From Ophiobolus disseminans (lineage: Eukaryota > Ascomycota > Dothideomycetes > Pleosporales > Phaeosphaeriaceae): a stretch of DNA of 64,000 nt. The stretch lies in the NCBI GenBank assembly GCA_010093685.1, contig MU006241.1, positions 682,001-746,000 on the forward strand. The letters are read 5' to 3'. Below are positions 43,710 to 55,800 of this stretch, one piece after another (within the stretch, counting starts at the first letter, position 1; each line of letters begins with the position of its first letter). The translations under genes and the position numbers were made by a program. The notes beneath the pieces are model-generated. The model saw only the letters and a list, made by a program, of their open reading frames with translations, searched no databases and was not told the DNA's origin.

Positions 43710-46499
43710 ATGGCGCGTCCTTATGGCAGCCTGGACGACGACTTGGAAGACGTGGGATCGCTGTATCGAGTCAAACCTACCTCCCGCCGAGCCCACCAGA
43801 GCCTCATTCCGCTCGAGGCCGGACGGGTACTCGAGAAGGCATCCGCCACGAATCGCTACCCTTCAACGTCAGAGATAGACACCATCGCCTACCGCTCAGG
43901 CCTTGCCGCCAATACAGTGCGCACTTGGTTCCACAGCCGCTTCGGCGATGCAGAGCCCCACCAGCCTTCCGCGCATTCCGACCCCTTCACCGCGGCGCCG
44001 CTGAATCCAACATCGGTTCAGAGCGACGTCCGATGTGCGTCCAGTTGGTTCGACCAGGCCGAGGCGGTGATTGGCGCCAGCTCCTACGGCGCCCAGTCCG
44101 TCTTGTCAAGCATCCATCAGTACCTCGATCTGTCCACGTCCAACTATTCCGCATCGTCCTTCGCGCGTGACTCTGCAACAGACCCGCCGCTCCACATCTC
44201 CCCAGAGGGCGGTCCCTGGCATCCAGGGTCTCGGCAGGACCAGGCTTCCGGGCATGGCTCCAATCCCGCCATCACCCTCTCTGCAGATGGCCAGCCCCCG
44301 CAAGCCCTCGTCGAGTACGACCAGTCCGCCTACAACCCCTACGAACACTCGCCCTCACCCTCTGTCGCCGACTCGACCCGGCCTTGCACCGTCTCCTCGG
44401 AAGCAATAGGCTCGACCAGGTCGCGCGCGCGGTATGCACGAAGGCAGTCACAGGGAAACATCACCAGGTGCGACCACTGTGGTGCACAGTTCACCGGCCG
44501 GTACGGACAAGGCAATTGTTCCAGACACGTCCGCCAGCAGCACTCGCAAAAGTCTGCGCAGTTGGCCTCGGCTTGCGTCTGTCGCGCCTGCCAGAAACCC
44601 TTTGCTCGCCAAGATGCCCGCCGCAAACACGAGTGGAAGAAGCATCGCCTCCCCGGCACCAAGCCACGTTCGCGGCGAGAAGCAGTAACGCACGAAGACA
44701 GCACATCGTACGCAGGCACCCATGACGCGCACAGCGACCAAGGCACACCAACGGGCACGCACACACTGCCCGAGGAGCCCATAGTCTGCGCACGCTACAG
44801 ACTACCGGCGTCGCCACAACGGGCACACGACCACTTTGCTTCGGTCCAGGCAGAGTTGGGTCACCAATCTTACAACACGTACTGCCAAGCAGTCCTGGCC
44901 TACTGTGGGTACATCGTCGAACAGCTGCAGAAGAAGCAGTCTGATGTTCATCATGTCTTTGTCAGGCTGCTACAAGACCTGTCGTCGCAACTGCTTCCAG
45001 AGCAGCTGGCGTCTCCCGAGTCACCTGGGCCGAGCGAACGGTGTGTTGACGCCGACGACGACACCACTCATCGTAAAAGCTCCGGCGCTCGCCAAAGCCG
45101 CGGCAAGGCCCCAGCTAGCAGGCGCGCTTCTACAACGTCACTGAGATTCGAACCGTATGCGAGGAACAACAAGAAGGCAGACGACAACCCTCTTATCGCC
45201 CTCTTGCGGCTATTCAAGTTACCGGCATATTTGGGCTTGGACTGTCCTGTGCACAAGTTTTACATTACGCACGGAATGGCATCGCCATGCAATGGATGTG
45301 CTGAAGACCACCCGAACGGTGTTCGACAACACTTGCTACCTACCTATTCACAGCAGCATGTTGATATCCACCCTGGCCATGTTCCGTTCATGAAGCGATG
45401 CGGACATTGCACGGAAGACATCATCGATGAGGTGATTTGGGAGTCCAGAGGTCACAAAGCACGCACTTGTCAGGGAGCAAAACAGCCCCGAGGGATTAGC
45501 GTTATCGTTTGGGCGCGTCTGTTTCTCAAGATATTCCCTGGTGAAACCAGCATCCCGAGTCCATACCGTAACGACCCGCGTTTCCTTCCCAACGAAGTCG
45601 TCGCTGCGGTCCGGCAAGAAGTCTGGCCCTCTGCCCTTGTGTCGACGGTTTCATCCGGGACCCAGCCCATGCATCAGCCTCCTGATGACCGCCAAGACGA
45701 GACCGACCCCGACCACAATGCTGCACCCCTCCGCTGGCTTAATGCTCGGCTAGAACAGACAGTGTCTCTAGAGACTCTGATATCGTGCACCTCGCACCTA
45801 TTAGAGCAACTCAGGGCTGAGCTGAACATCCGGCAGACTCTCAACATTGGTGTCATTGAGGACATCGAAGACCAGTACCGCGCACGGCTCCAGAACCTTC
45901 AGCAACACCAAGATCTATCCTTTAACGCAGTAGACATGACAAGTTCGACGCCAACTCCCTTCCAGGAGATGCAGCAGATACAAGCCCCAATAACCGGTGG
46001 CGCGGATGATTTCCAAACCCCCCCTCTACAGCCCGAAGCGTATGGAGATAGGGTACGACTTCATGGCTCGGACGTAGGCACCCAACCCAGCACCCAGGAA
46101 TACTACCACGGTGGCACTTCGTTCGGTATGCCCTCCTTCTTCTCGTCTCAAACCGATTACGACAACGGCAGCTTTATGTTCCCAGACCAAGGGCAAGCCG
46201 CGCTCTCTCCGCTGCAAGCTGGGCCGTCAAACTGCTCACCCGCGACATACTTCCCTGAGAATCAATGGCCGCAGTATGATGAACGTCTAGACGTCCCCGG
46301 TAGCTCGCGTATGCATCAAGCCATTGCAGAAGAGTACGCAGAAGAGTACTCTAGTCGCCAGCTGGCTGCCGAGATTGACCAGTCAATGGAGATGTCGCCC
46401 TCAGCATCCCACGCACCTATGGAATGTGACGAAAACCCTTCGCCATCCAACGTTAATTGGGAGTCAACCTCGTCTGGCAATAACTGGTACAACTACTAG
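43710..46499 (+). CDS. homeodomain plus C2H2 zinc-finger protein
   Basis: Intronless, 929 aa. Residues about 30 to 80 form a divergent homeodomain: helix 1 around LEAGRVLEKASA, the turn NRYPSTSEIDTIAYRSGL, and recognition helix NTVRTWFHSRF, with the W-F and final Arg expected of the KN/fungal type. Two C2H2-type fingers follow: RCDHCGAQFTGRYGQGNCSR (about 253 to 279) and CRACQKPFARQDARRKHEWK (about 290 to 312). The first has a longer Cys-to-His spacing than classical fingers. Basic patches (SRARYARRQ, GTKPRSRR) should direct it to the nucleus. The rest is Ser/Pro/Gln-rich, except for a Cys/His-rich central block at 515 to 600 (CPVHKFYITHGMASPCNGC) that may bind zinc. The combination matches fungal homeobox-C2H2 factors; targets are unknown. 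Confidence 0.85.
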   Translation: MARPYGSLDDDLEDVGSLYRVKPTSRRAHQSLIPLEAGRVLEKASATNRYPSTSEIDTIAYRSGLAANTVRTWFHSRFGDAEPHQPSAHSDPFTAAPLNPTSVQSDVRCASSWFDQAEAVIGASSYGAQSVLSSIHQYLDLSTSNYSASSFARDSATDPPLHISPEGGPWHPGSRQDQASGHGSNPAITLSADGQPPQALVEYDQSAYNPYEHSPSPSVADSTRPCTVSSEAIGSTRSRARYARRQSQGNITRCDHCGAQFTGRYGQGNCSRHVRQQHSQKSAQLASACVCRACQKPFARQDARRKHEWKKHRLPGTKPRSRREAVTHEDSTSYAGTHDAHSDQGTPTGTHTLPEEPIVCARYRLPASPQRAHDHFASVQAELGHQSYNTYCQAVLAYCGYIVEQLQKKQSDVHHVFVRLLQDLSSQLLPEQLASPESPGPSERCVDADDDTTHRKSSGARQSRGKAPASRRASTTSLRFEPYARNNKKADDNPLIALLRLFKLPAYLGLDCPVHKFYITHGMASPCNGCAEDHPNGVRQHLLPTYSQQHVDIHPGHVPFMKRCGHCTEDIIDEVIWESRGHKARTCQGAKQPRGISVIVWARLFLKIFPGETSIPSPYRNDPRFLPNEVVAAVRQEVWPSALVSTVSSGTQPMHQPPDDRQDETDPDHNAAPLRWLNARLEQTVSLETLISCTSHLLEQLRAELNIRQTLNIGVIEDIEDQYRARLQNLQQHQDLSFNAVDMTSSTPTPFQEMQQIQAPITGGADDFQTPPLQPEAYGDRVRLHGSDVGTQPSTQEYYHGGTSFGMPSFFSSQTDYDNGSFMFPDQGQAALSPLQAGPSNCSPATYFPENQWPQYDERLDVPGSSRMHQAIAEEYAEEYSSRQLAAEIDQSMEMSPSASHAPMECDENPSPSNVNWESTSSGNNWYNY

Positions 46500-47261
46500 T
46501 ACAGACAAATCCCGCCATCATATTGTGTCTTAGCACCCTTTTTGGGTTGTTGATACATGGTGCTGAAGCTATTCGCACCGCTCCCAGCACCCGCTCTGGA
46601 CCTACAGCACCCACCCCTGCGATAGTGGTGTTGGTACAGAGCGCCCCGCCAGTCAGCCGTCTTCAAGCATCAATACCCCTTGTACGGTCTCCTGATTGGG
46701 TCTTTTCCTTTGCTACCAAGTAATATTTTTTTTCATTGTTCCGACGCCCTTTTAGCGTTTGGTCATCTGTTTGACCTGGAGCGCGCGTACTATCTTCATT
46801 CACAAAAAAACTTCATCCCCGTTATTGTACAACTGTATCGTTTCGTACAATCCTAGCACCTTTATCCGGGTGTTGATACCTTCTTCTTCTGTTGCATAGC
46901 GTTGTCGGCTTCTTGCCCTCTTGTAGCGCATCGCGTGGCGATTGCTGTTATTTGTTTCGGCATGGAAGTTTTCCTTTGGGTCTTTTGGGCCATACGTTGT
47001 TTTTGAGCGATACGATACCCTGCATACGTTACGTTGCGTTCTTGAGATACCCCATGTTATTAGCTACTATGGTTGGAGATGTGGAATGATGTACATGATA
47101 CGTATGATCCGATGATAGAAAGGGTTGCGTTTGGTTTATGAGCCATGAGCGCGAAGCACATGTAATATCATGCATTGCTACCAACTAGGATCACTATGAT
47201 GCACAGTGCTACGCCATGAAAGCGTCGGATATCACTGGTCTAACCATCTTCTCTTCTCCGT
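46500..47261. other. convergent 3' intergenic region
   Basis: Between the homeodomain gene (+) and urease (-). T-rich tracts around 46720..46740 and 46800 fit 3'-end processing signals; no gene seen. Confidence 0.5.
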
Positions 47262-49946
47262 CTAATAAACAAAATACCCCTGCGTCAACGGCAAGCTTTC
47301 CGCCGGCTCCGCCGTACAAATGACGCCATCCGCCTCAACTGTGTACCTCTCTGGATCGACCTTCATCTTCGGTCTCGTGTCGTTGAACTTCATATCCCTC
47401 TTTCCAATGTTTCTGCAATTTTTGACCGCCTCGACGCGCTTGCGTAGGCCATACGACTTGATAACACCCGAAGAAATGGAGGCTTGGCTCACAAATGTGA
47501 TGCTGGATTGTGGGACTAGGGGAGCGAACATGGGGCGCATGATGATGGGTTCTACGGTTGGGATGGAGGCATTCGGATCGCCCTGAACAGAGTCAGCGAG
47601 TGGGAAAAATTAGAGTGGAAGGGGATCATCGTTACCATTTGTGCATACGAGCACCATCCGCTCTTGACCACGAGACTCGGCTTCACACCGAAGTTCGCAG
47701 GCTTCCAGAGCACCAGATCCGCGACTTTTCCTACCTCGATACTGCCTATCAAATGGCCCATACCCTGTGCAATTGCGGGGTTGATTGTGTATTTGCTGAT
47801 GTACCGCTTCACTCTGAAGTTGTCCGCATCCGTACCTTCGTCTTCTTTGAGTGTGCCGCGCTGGGCTTTGTTCTTATGTGCGGTATTCCATGTGCGCAAG
47901 ATAACCTCGCCGCAGCGACCCATTGCTTGTGAATCGGAGGACATCATGGAGATGGCGCCGAGGTCATGGAGGACATCTTCTGCTGCAATGGTTTCGGCCC
48001 GGATGCGTGACTCGGCGAAGGCTACGTCCTCGGGGATGTTACGGGACAAGTGATGGCATACCATTAGCATGTCGAGATGTTCGTCTAGGGTGTTGCGAGT
48101 GTATGGGCGAGTAGGGTTCGTCGATGACGGCAGTACGTTGTCGTGTTCGACGACACTGATAATATCGGGAGCGTGGCCACCTCCTGCACCTTCGGTGTGA
48201 TAGGTGTGAATGGTCCTGTTCTTGAACGCTCCAATTGTCTGCTCGACGAAACCGGACTCGTTGAGTGTGTCAGTGTGGATGAGAGTCTGGATGTCGTATT
48301 CGTCACAAACGGTCAAACATGCGTCAATGGCCGCTGGGGTAGTGCCCCAATCTTCATGTAGCTTCAGACCGCACACGCCGGCCTCAGCTTGCTGCTGGAG
48401 AGGACGCAGTTCCGAGTCGTTTCCTTTGCCAGTAATGCCGTAGTTTAGCGGCAATTCATCAATGGCTTGGAGCATCTGCCTGATGTGCGTCTTGCCTGGC
48501 GTGCATGTCGTCGCATTCGTGCCGGTGCTAGGCCCTGTACCGCCACCGAGCACGGTTGTGATGCCAGACGCGATAGAATCCTGCGCTTGCTGCGGGCAAA
48601 TAAAGTGGATGTGTGTATCAAAACCACCCGCAGTCACGATGTCGTGCTCAGCAGCGATCACATCCGTGCATGACCCGACTACCATGTTCGGGTCAACACC
48701 ATCCATGACGTCCGGGTTGCCCGCCTTGCCGATGCCGACAATCATGCCGTCTTTTATACCAATATCGGCCTTGTAGATACCGGTCCAATCGACGATGAGC
48801 GCATTCGTAATCACAGTGTCGAGGCTCTCCTTGTCCGAGCGTCCTCCTGCCTGTCCCATGCCCTCTCGCAGTGTCTTTCCGCCGCCGAAGGCGCATTCGT
48901 CGCCGTAGGTGGTCATGTCCTTCTCCACCTTGATCCAGAGGTCGGTCGCGGCCAGTCGGACGAGGTCGCCCGTTGTGGGGCCAAACATGCTGATGTACGC
49001 CTGCCGCTCCATGGTGCAGATGTCGATGTGTGCCGAGTCTCCATGTGGTTCGGGCTCGTGCAGGAAGCCCCCGGACTTGAGCCTGTCGAGGATGCCCTTT
49101 GCGATGGACGTGTCCTCGATGAAGCCCGATGCGATCTGGTTGCCGCCTTTGATGATCTTGTTGCCTCCGATCTGGACCAGCGTGACCGTCTTGGTGTCGC
49201 CCGGCTCGAAGCGCACAGAGGTGCCCGCGGGGATGTCGAGCCGGTAGCCGTGCGCGCGTATGCGGTCGAACTGCAGCTGGGGGTTCGTCTCGATGAAGTG
49301 GTAGTGCGAGCCGACCTGAATGGGCCTGTCGCCCATGCTCTTGACGCGCAGCTTGATCCGCTTGCGCCCGCCATTTAGCTTGACTGTCCCCGCGTCTCCC
49401 TTGACCGCGACCACGGCGCCGGGCTGGTTCGTGTCCTCGTAGACGCGCGCCTCGGGCAGCGGGAACATATCGTTGGAGGGAATGGGCAGGAACGACCCGT
49501 AGAGCGCCTTCTCGAGATCGCCATCATCGGACGAGATGGGATGGTGCACCGTGACGAGGTAGGTGCCGGTCGGAAAGGTGCCCTCGACCATCATCTCCGA
49601 CAGCGATGCGACCACGGCGGGCTGCACGTGGCGGCGACCCAGCATGGTCGTGCCGATGGACATGAGGTCCGCGACGGTGTGGTTGCCATCGCGAATGAGC
49701 TGTATGCGTTCAGGATGCCGAAGACGACGCACGTGGTCAGGGGCCTACTTCTTGGAGGTTGTTCGCAATGAGTGCCGTCGCTTCAGAATGGTTCAGTTTC
49801 ACCCCCCGGGCAAGTCGACGTTGCGCAAGCAGGCCAAGCTGGGAGATGACGAGCTTGTCGAGCTGTCGGGGATGGTCAGCGTGGGGTTACAGCGTCACGC
49901 AAGCCGCCGCCATGGCCGCACTCACTTCCTTGGGACACAGCTGCAT
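47262..49946 (-). CDS. URE1: urease (single-chain, nickel-dependent)
   Basis: Four exons, 49946..49926, 49862..49749, 49699..47636 and 47582..47262, separated by introns of 63, 49 and 53 nt; 839 aa, normal for fungal ureases. It hydrolyses urea to ammonia and carbamate in the cytosol. The first 7-residue exon MQLCPKE joins LDKLVISQLGLLAQRRLARG (gamma-like region). The beta-like region includes VGSHYHFIETNPQL. The alpha region holds the nickel site: HIHFICPQQ, the carbamylated Lys in CGLKLHEDWG, HTDTLNESGF, HTEGAGGGHAPD and the Asp in SSDSQAMGR, plus the mobile-flap MVCHHLS. The C-terminal exon ends in QGYFVY. All metal ligands are present. Accessory UreD/F/G genes are not in this window. It is divergent to the unknown gene at 50280. 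Confidence 0.97.
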
Positions 49947-50279
49947 CTTGGCCGTCGGTGCAGAGATGCAACGGACTGCGTATGAAGGTCTTCCAACTTC
50001 TATCCTCCACTTCCATCCTCAAGCTTCGCCTTGGGGGATTGCGGGGTTGCTCTGCCGCGATAACGCGCCACCGATAAGCTACAATCTGACACTCGGCGGG
50101 CTTGCATCACGCTGGAGTCGCCCCTGATGTACCCAACACGGCAATGCAAAACGTCTCGTTCGGGCATGAGCGTCAGCCTCATGGGGGCCTTGTTTCTCCG
50201 CGCTGCATCTCATGTCGTCCTCCCCTCCCTCCAGCCCTGACGCATCCGTTTCATACAGCGACAGGGCAGGTCGCCAACG
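49947..50279. promoter_or_regulatory. 333-bp divergent promoter, urease / unknown gene
   Basis: The urease start (49946, -) and the start at 50280 (+) are 333 bp apart. It includes GATAAGC and CGATAACG near 50060..50075, which contain GATA cores as bound by AreA/Nit2-type nitrogen regulators; relevance to urease is inference. Confidence 0.45.
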
Positions 50280-51743
50280 ATGAGCGCCTGGCTACGTCGA
50301 CTACGAGGAGGTGGTGGGCTTGAGGCACCCCAGAGGCAGACATCGGGTCCTCCAGGCCAGATGCGAAAACGAAGAGATTCTATCAGCGTACCCATCAAAG
50401 ACGTCAACGTTCCCAAGAAGCGACTCCAGATCCACCAAAAGTGTCTTTATGAACGCACACTCCCTGGACAAGCCTTCGTCTCTGCTCACGTTAATCGACT
50501 ACAACACGGCTACTACGAGTCGAGCTCGCTTCATGAAGTGGGTTTGGAGAACCTGTACTTTGTTTCCGTTCATTTTGTCTTCCATCCCCAAGATCCTCGC
50601 TCACATCGCTTCAAGAGTGCCGAGATCGAAGTCTGCGTACATGGCGACAATCCTTCAGCAATGCTGGACGACCAACAACACCAATACCCGAGATCACATC
50701 CTCGAATTCTGAAGCATGCGCCTGAATTGATGTTTGGTGCGGTATCGCCCGAGAGCCTGCAGTGGAATTTCAGCCTCTCAAGCTCGTTGGGTGTAGCGCA
50801 AGCCCCGGTATCAGCTACTTTAAATCCTCAGGGTGGTATGAATGGTTCATACAAGGTCTTTCATATGATGAGCATTCAGGGATCTGTTCGATCGAAGCGA
50901 AGCCAGCTAGGACCAGACTTCGATGTTGAGGATGGCATGGCGGTCTGGACACTTGAGGAAAATATGCTTCAGCGAAGTGGTTTACCAAGGGAATTCGACT
51001 TTGTGCTACTGATACACAAACCGGACGACGTAAAAAACGTGTACTTGACAGTTGACGTTGCTGCGGAGGTTGAGGCCTGGTTTGGCGCATATCCGAAATG
51101 GTATACAGATCTGTCCAAATACATGCCCACACAAGACTTCACTCTAGACTTCAATGCCGACATCGGGCAGCGTTTCCTACCAAGTCATTCAGGGAGAGGC
51201 TTCAATTTTGCAAGCTTACCGCACCCTCTGGATGAATACGTCACCATGCCTGGAACGGTGTATCCTACGAATGACACGAAAGGCGACGACGACACCACAG
51301 ATGAGCAACAGCGCTTCGGGCAGGGCATGTTTCATGATGATAAGACCTTTGAAGCTTCGCCTACCAGCCTTCAACCGCGACAGTCTTCAACGCCTCCTCG
51401 AAGCAACCGCAGGCTCGCACAAACTCAACAAGCAGGCCCTGGATCTGAGCGACACAGCTGGGCACCTGAAAACCTCAACGTTCGAGTTGTACTGGAGCAC
51501 CAGTATCCACAGCAGGTCTCTGATCCCCGCCGATATTCGTACTCACCTTTGAGCAACCTGGAGCCTTCACGACACCCGTCCATAAGACGTCGAAAGTCGA
51601 GGACAGGACTGAAGGAGTACGGAGCGAAACAGGCGCTGCAGGATATACCTCAAAGCAGCCTAGCCGATAGGGATGCAGCAGTTGTAGGACGCGAGCTTTC
51701 GAATGGCCGAACTGCAGAGCATCACCTAGACCCATCACGTTAA
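50280..51743 (+). CDS. conserved fungal protein of unknown function
   Basis: Intronless, 487 aa. Residues about 40 to 300 are a compact mixed alpha/beta region with no recognised domain: LQIHQKCLYERTLPGQAFVS, NLYFVSVHFVFHPQDPRSHR, SLQWNFSLSSSLGVA, REFDFVLLIHKPDDVKNVYL and TVDVAAEVEAWFGAYPKWY. The N-terminus has a Gly-rich and an Arg-rich patch. The final 150 residues are Ser/Pro/Gln-rich and disordered with a RRRKSR basic cluster. No signal peptide or TM helix. The start at 50280 gives MSAWLRRLRGGGG; an internal start at Met28 (MRKRRDS) is also possible. It is a plausible filamentous-fungus-specific protein; no function can be proposed. Confidence 0.7.
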   Translation: MSAWLRRLRGGGGLEAPQRQTSGPPGQMRKRRDSISVPIKDVNVPKKRLQIHQKCLYERTLPGQAFVSAHVNRLQHGYYESSSLHEVGLENLYFVSVHFVFHPQDPRSHRFKSAEIEVCVHGDNPSAMLDDQQHQYPRSHPRILKHAPELMFGAVSPESLQWNFSLSSSLGVAQAPVSATLNPQGGMNGSYKVFHMMSIQGSVRSKRSQLGPDFDVEDGMAVWTLEENMLQRSGLPREFDFVLLIHKPDDVKNVYLTVDVAAEVEAWFGAYPKWYTDLSKYMPTQDFTLDFNADIGQRFLPSHSGRGFNFASLPHPLDEYVTMPGTVYPTNDTKGDDDTTDEQQRFGQGMFHDDKTFEASPTSLQPRQSSTPPRSNRRLAQTQQAGPGSERHSWAPENLNVRVVLEHQYPQQVSDPRRYSYSPLSNLEPSRHPSIRRRKSRTGLKEYGAKQALQDIPQSSLADRDAAVVGRELSNGRTAEHHLDPSR

Positions 51744-52816
51744 AAACGCTGCCTCGTGAAGGACGCCAAACTTGTTTTGAATAGCAATGATTTACAATGC
51801 CAGAAGAGATTTCAAGAGGTTGCATCACCGTGACTGATCAACAAAGCATGAAGATTCCCATGGGAGTGAAGCGAAAGCTGGACGGGTCGAGATAAGGCTG
51901 TAATTAGATTTGGTGGACCAAGGTCGAGCGCTAGCGTACGTGTTCGGCTGTCGTTCGCGTGTGGCGGCCTGCTGCGTTCCTGCATCTCAGGATAGGGTAT
52001 GGCAATACACACGGCTGTACCAAAGAGCTTGCTAGTGATCCAAGAATGAGCCAGGCATCCTTTGCTGCTACTGCTGCAGCTGACAGTCCGGCCTGTTATG
52101 GCTGCCAATCCGACCGATGTTGATGACAGCTGAAGTAAGACTTCATCTCTGCTGGCGGGGTATGCCGGTCGTGGCTGTCGGAGGCAAATTCACGGCAGCG
52201 GCTCATTGGACCCAGCGTTTGAAGGCGGTGGTGCCTGGTGTCCGCTTCCGATGCCGTCTCACTGTCCGGTTGGCTGCGAGGAGGACAGCGCTAGGCAGGG
52301 GGGCAACTTAAACTTGGAAGGAGGTCCAACCCATCGTCTTTCTTCGACCACGGCGACGCAGAAGGTGTAATGAGCCATAGCGGGCAGCGAGCGTGTGCTG
52401 AAGCTGTTTGGACGACAAGAGGGTAGTCGGTCGGTGGAGTCGGAGTGGTGGGCTTTGCTGAGATTGTTCTTCTGTTGTTCTTCGTCATCCTTCTTTCCCG
52501 TCTACTGCTCTGCAGGTGCATCGTGCCTTCCTCTTCTCTTCTGTGGGCTGCAAGTCGTACCACTGCCCGTCTTTCGCTCTCTATCCCTTGTAATAGTAAT
52601 ACCACGTTCTTCGTTCTTCCGTAATACGTTCAAAAACCAATTGACTGGACCGGGCATTAGCTACTGCATCGCGTCTCCTCACCCCAACCCCCATGGCCTA
52701 GGTCTCGTCATGTATCCGTCCGAACCTTTATCAGACAGACCTAGGAGGACTGCAACAAAGAGATAGCAGGGAACGGGCGAGCTGAGCCGCTGCAGGGCGG
52801 ATCCTACAGAGGAGCA
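51744..52816. other. intergenic; long leader of the 52.8-kb gene
   Basis: About 1.07 kb. The distal 500 bases lack features. From about 52440 the plus strand becomes CT-rich with runs such as TTCTTCTGTTGTTCTTCGTC, typical of a fungal promoter and 5'UTR, and carries small upstream frames. No independent gene is supported. Confidence 0.5.
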
Positions 52817-55800
52817 GTGAAGGCGGCTGGATCTGCAATGGCAGACTACATCCCCAACTCACTTTCACCGCGGGTGCTTAGAACCTCACCGCAAACGCTC
52901 GCTCAATATGCGACGCCGATAACGCCGGTTCACTCCCCCCACCACTCGGTCACCTCTTCAGTCTCGTCGCGGACGCCGATTCACACTCTTTCCATCCACG
53001 AGTACCGCAAGCAACAAAACACGCCTGGCTCGCAAACCGTGACGCCGTCGGGAAAAACCCTACGACGAAAACCTGCCGCTCCAGCGCTGAACGGGCTCGA
53101 GCGCGCCCCGTCTGTCACGCGTTTGCCACCCGCATCGTCTTTTCGGCCTTTGCACCTGTCGCAATCTGCACATCACCTCCAATCGCACCGTTCGCCTTCT
53201 GCACAACAGCAATTGGCCGACCTCGCGTTCCGCTCCCAGTCTGCTGAGCCACGGACGCAAGGCGGTAGCATCTCAAGCATCTCGACAACAACATCGTCGG
53301 GAAAGGTACGTTACTTCAACTCACGGAAAAGGCTGCCAAAGCCGCCTCTTGCCACAGGCTCCGTTCCCCTCCCTCCCCACCTTGCATTCGTGAAAACAAC
53401 TGTGCCGCGCCGCTCTCCCTTCTCGACTGGCCTCGAACTATCGACCGAGAGTTCTCGCTCGAGCGACGTACGGACCCCGCATACAGCGTCGACATTTTCA
53501 TTATCGCGATTTCCACAACCGCCGCACCTTATCGACCCTTCCTTCTCTTCCCCGTACAAAGAGGATGGACGCACGCGTATAAACGCACTCAGCTTTGCTT
53601 CGACCGCCCCTGCAACACCACCTGCAACCCCTGCGACAATACACTACCGCGGCGCGTCTTTTGATCTCGTTAACCCCCACGACTCGCTTCTCCTCCACGA
53701 CATCGTCACTCCGTCGAGAGACTTTGGCTCGAGCGAGTATTTGGCAGTACCGACATCCGAGGAATCCTTTTTGGAATCTGCAGATGTACGTTCTTATGCC
53801 TAACGTACTATAACCAGGCTAAACGCAAGCAGATGGCGCCCAAGCGAGCCTTGTACGGCGACTTCACGACCGCCCATGCAGGAATTTTGCGGCGCGTGGA
53901 CGGCTCCTTCAGCAGCTCCAACCACGATCTTCCACTTCCACCGACCCCGGCCGCCGTCAGCCCAAACTCTTCTAGCTATACCTCTCCAAGCTTCAGCCCT
54001 GATTCGAATCTTGCGCCACTTCCTCTGGCATTGAACAAGATTTCAACCGACTCCCGATTCTCTCTCAAAGGCCTGACACGCACGTTGACAAAAAAACTGG
54101 GTAAAACACCAGAGAAACAGCATGAGCAAGAGCTACAGGAGCTACGCAGTCCGGTCGTACAAAATGTATCAGATATTGCAGGTATTCAACCCACATATGT
54201 CGCAACGCCGCAGTCAGCATACTTTCCTCTTGGCCCGACATCACCGATCACACCCACTAGTCCGATGTCACCCCAGGAATGCTACTACGAGCAAGACGAG
54301 AACAACGAAAATAACGAGGTTGAGTTCCCACGAAAACATCCCGTTCAACATTACGATTCGGCGCCGTTGACCTCCCTGATCCCAGATCAGTACTCGACTC
54401 AGATGGGACTAGTTGATGATCCTAGAACTTCCATGTCCGAGGGGCACCTTCTCTCGCGACCGTACTACGATGATCTGGATTCCATATATCCGAGCTCATC
54501 AGTGTACACTGGCGATGGTAGGCGTATCTCAGACTACCAGCACAGTCTCGCAAGCACTCGTCAGAGCAACCCATTCCTGCGCTACAGCGGCATAGATGCG
54601 AGTAGTTTCGACAACGAGCACAACATAGATAGTGCCTACGGGTACAGCGTGCGCAGCAAGCGAAAGTCAAATCCTCTCACTCAAAAAATGTTCCGTCGCA
54701 TGGACAACCAGGAGAAGACAGACACCATTGGCAAAATCATAGATCAGTACGATCCGTATATGGTCCCTGACAGCACAATGTCCATCCAGAGCCAGGGAAC
54801 TGTCAATCATCAGGTACATTCTAGGTCCGGCTCCATCGTATTTGACGATTCCTTATCAGCAGATCATGCTGGAGAAGTGAGAGCCGAACCAGGCTTCAGT
54901 GACTTCGAGTTCGGACTGGGTCAAGGCGATCTCAACTACAAGCAATCTCTCCACGCCCGAAGGCCTACAATTGCACGAGATGTAAGATTGCCTCCGCGCG
55001 AACCAGCACCTTTGGCGCCGCCATTTCAGTACGATGAAGCCCCATTCGTACTACCACATCCAGACACATCCGGAATGTTCTCCGATCGGTCGTCCAATTC
55101 ATATGGTGATACGCGGAACCTACTACAGATTCCACCTTCGGATGGTCTAACCCGCCAGATGGTACAGCCATCGTCTTCATACTCGCAGCCGGACGCAAAG
55201 CCACTTGAAACGTCTTCGTCATACTCTGAAGCAAGAAACTTGCCCAGTCCACAAACTCCCAAGGAAGCACTAGATCAAGCCGAACAGATCTTCCAGAGCG
55301 CGGCCGACGGCCAGCAACTCGTGGAGAAGGGCATTCCGGCAATTTGGGCTAGGCGAAGCTCAGGCAGTATGCTAGTTGGTAAAAAGGCCACCAGCCAGAA
55401 CGCACGAGATTCGAAGCACTTAGACTCTCCAGCTGCTCATCAGTTTGGTGAAGGAACCGAGGCGGACTGGGAATCCGACGGCGGCAACAGTCGTGCTGTG
55501 CGGGATTCTTTTAGTAGCATTGCGGATTACAGCAGTAGTGAAGGCACCCGGAATAGCCTAGGATTGGACTCGAATGTCTCGCTCCCCTCATGGCAGAACA
55601 TTTCGCGAGGTCCTTCGGTCTACATCCACCCGAGCCCCATTCGAGCCCATCACCATCCTTTCAGCTCTTCGCCACCGTCATTGCTACCAGGAGGAAGGCT
55701 ACACGCTGCTCCGCAGTCTTCGAGTCCTCCTTTGGCATCAAGCCCTCAAAATTCTCGGACTGTGCCTGTATTCCGTCTTGTGACGCAACCGAAGGAAAAC

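Noticed and set aside
49541..49985. Plus-strand ORFs at the 5' end of urease
   Set aside because: Antisense to well-supported urease exons and introns.
52395..52766. Plus-strand ORF of 123 codons
   Set aside because: CT-rich leader sequence; Phe/Ser/Cys-biased translation without domain, typical of pyrimidine tracts.
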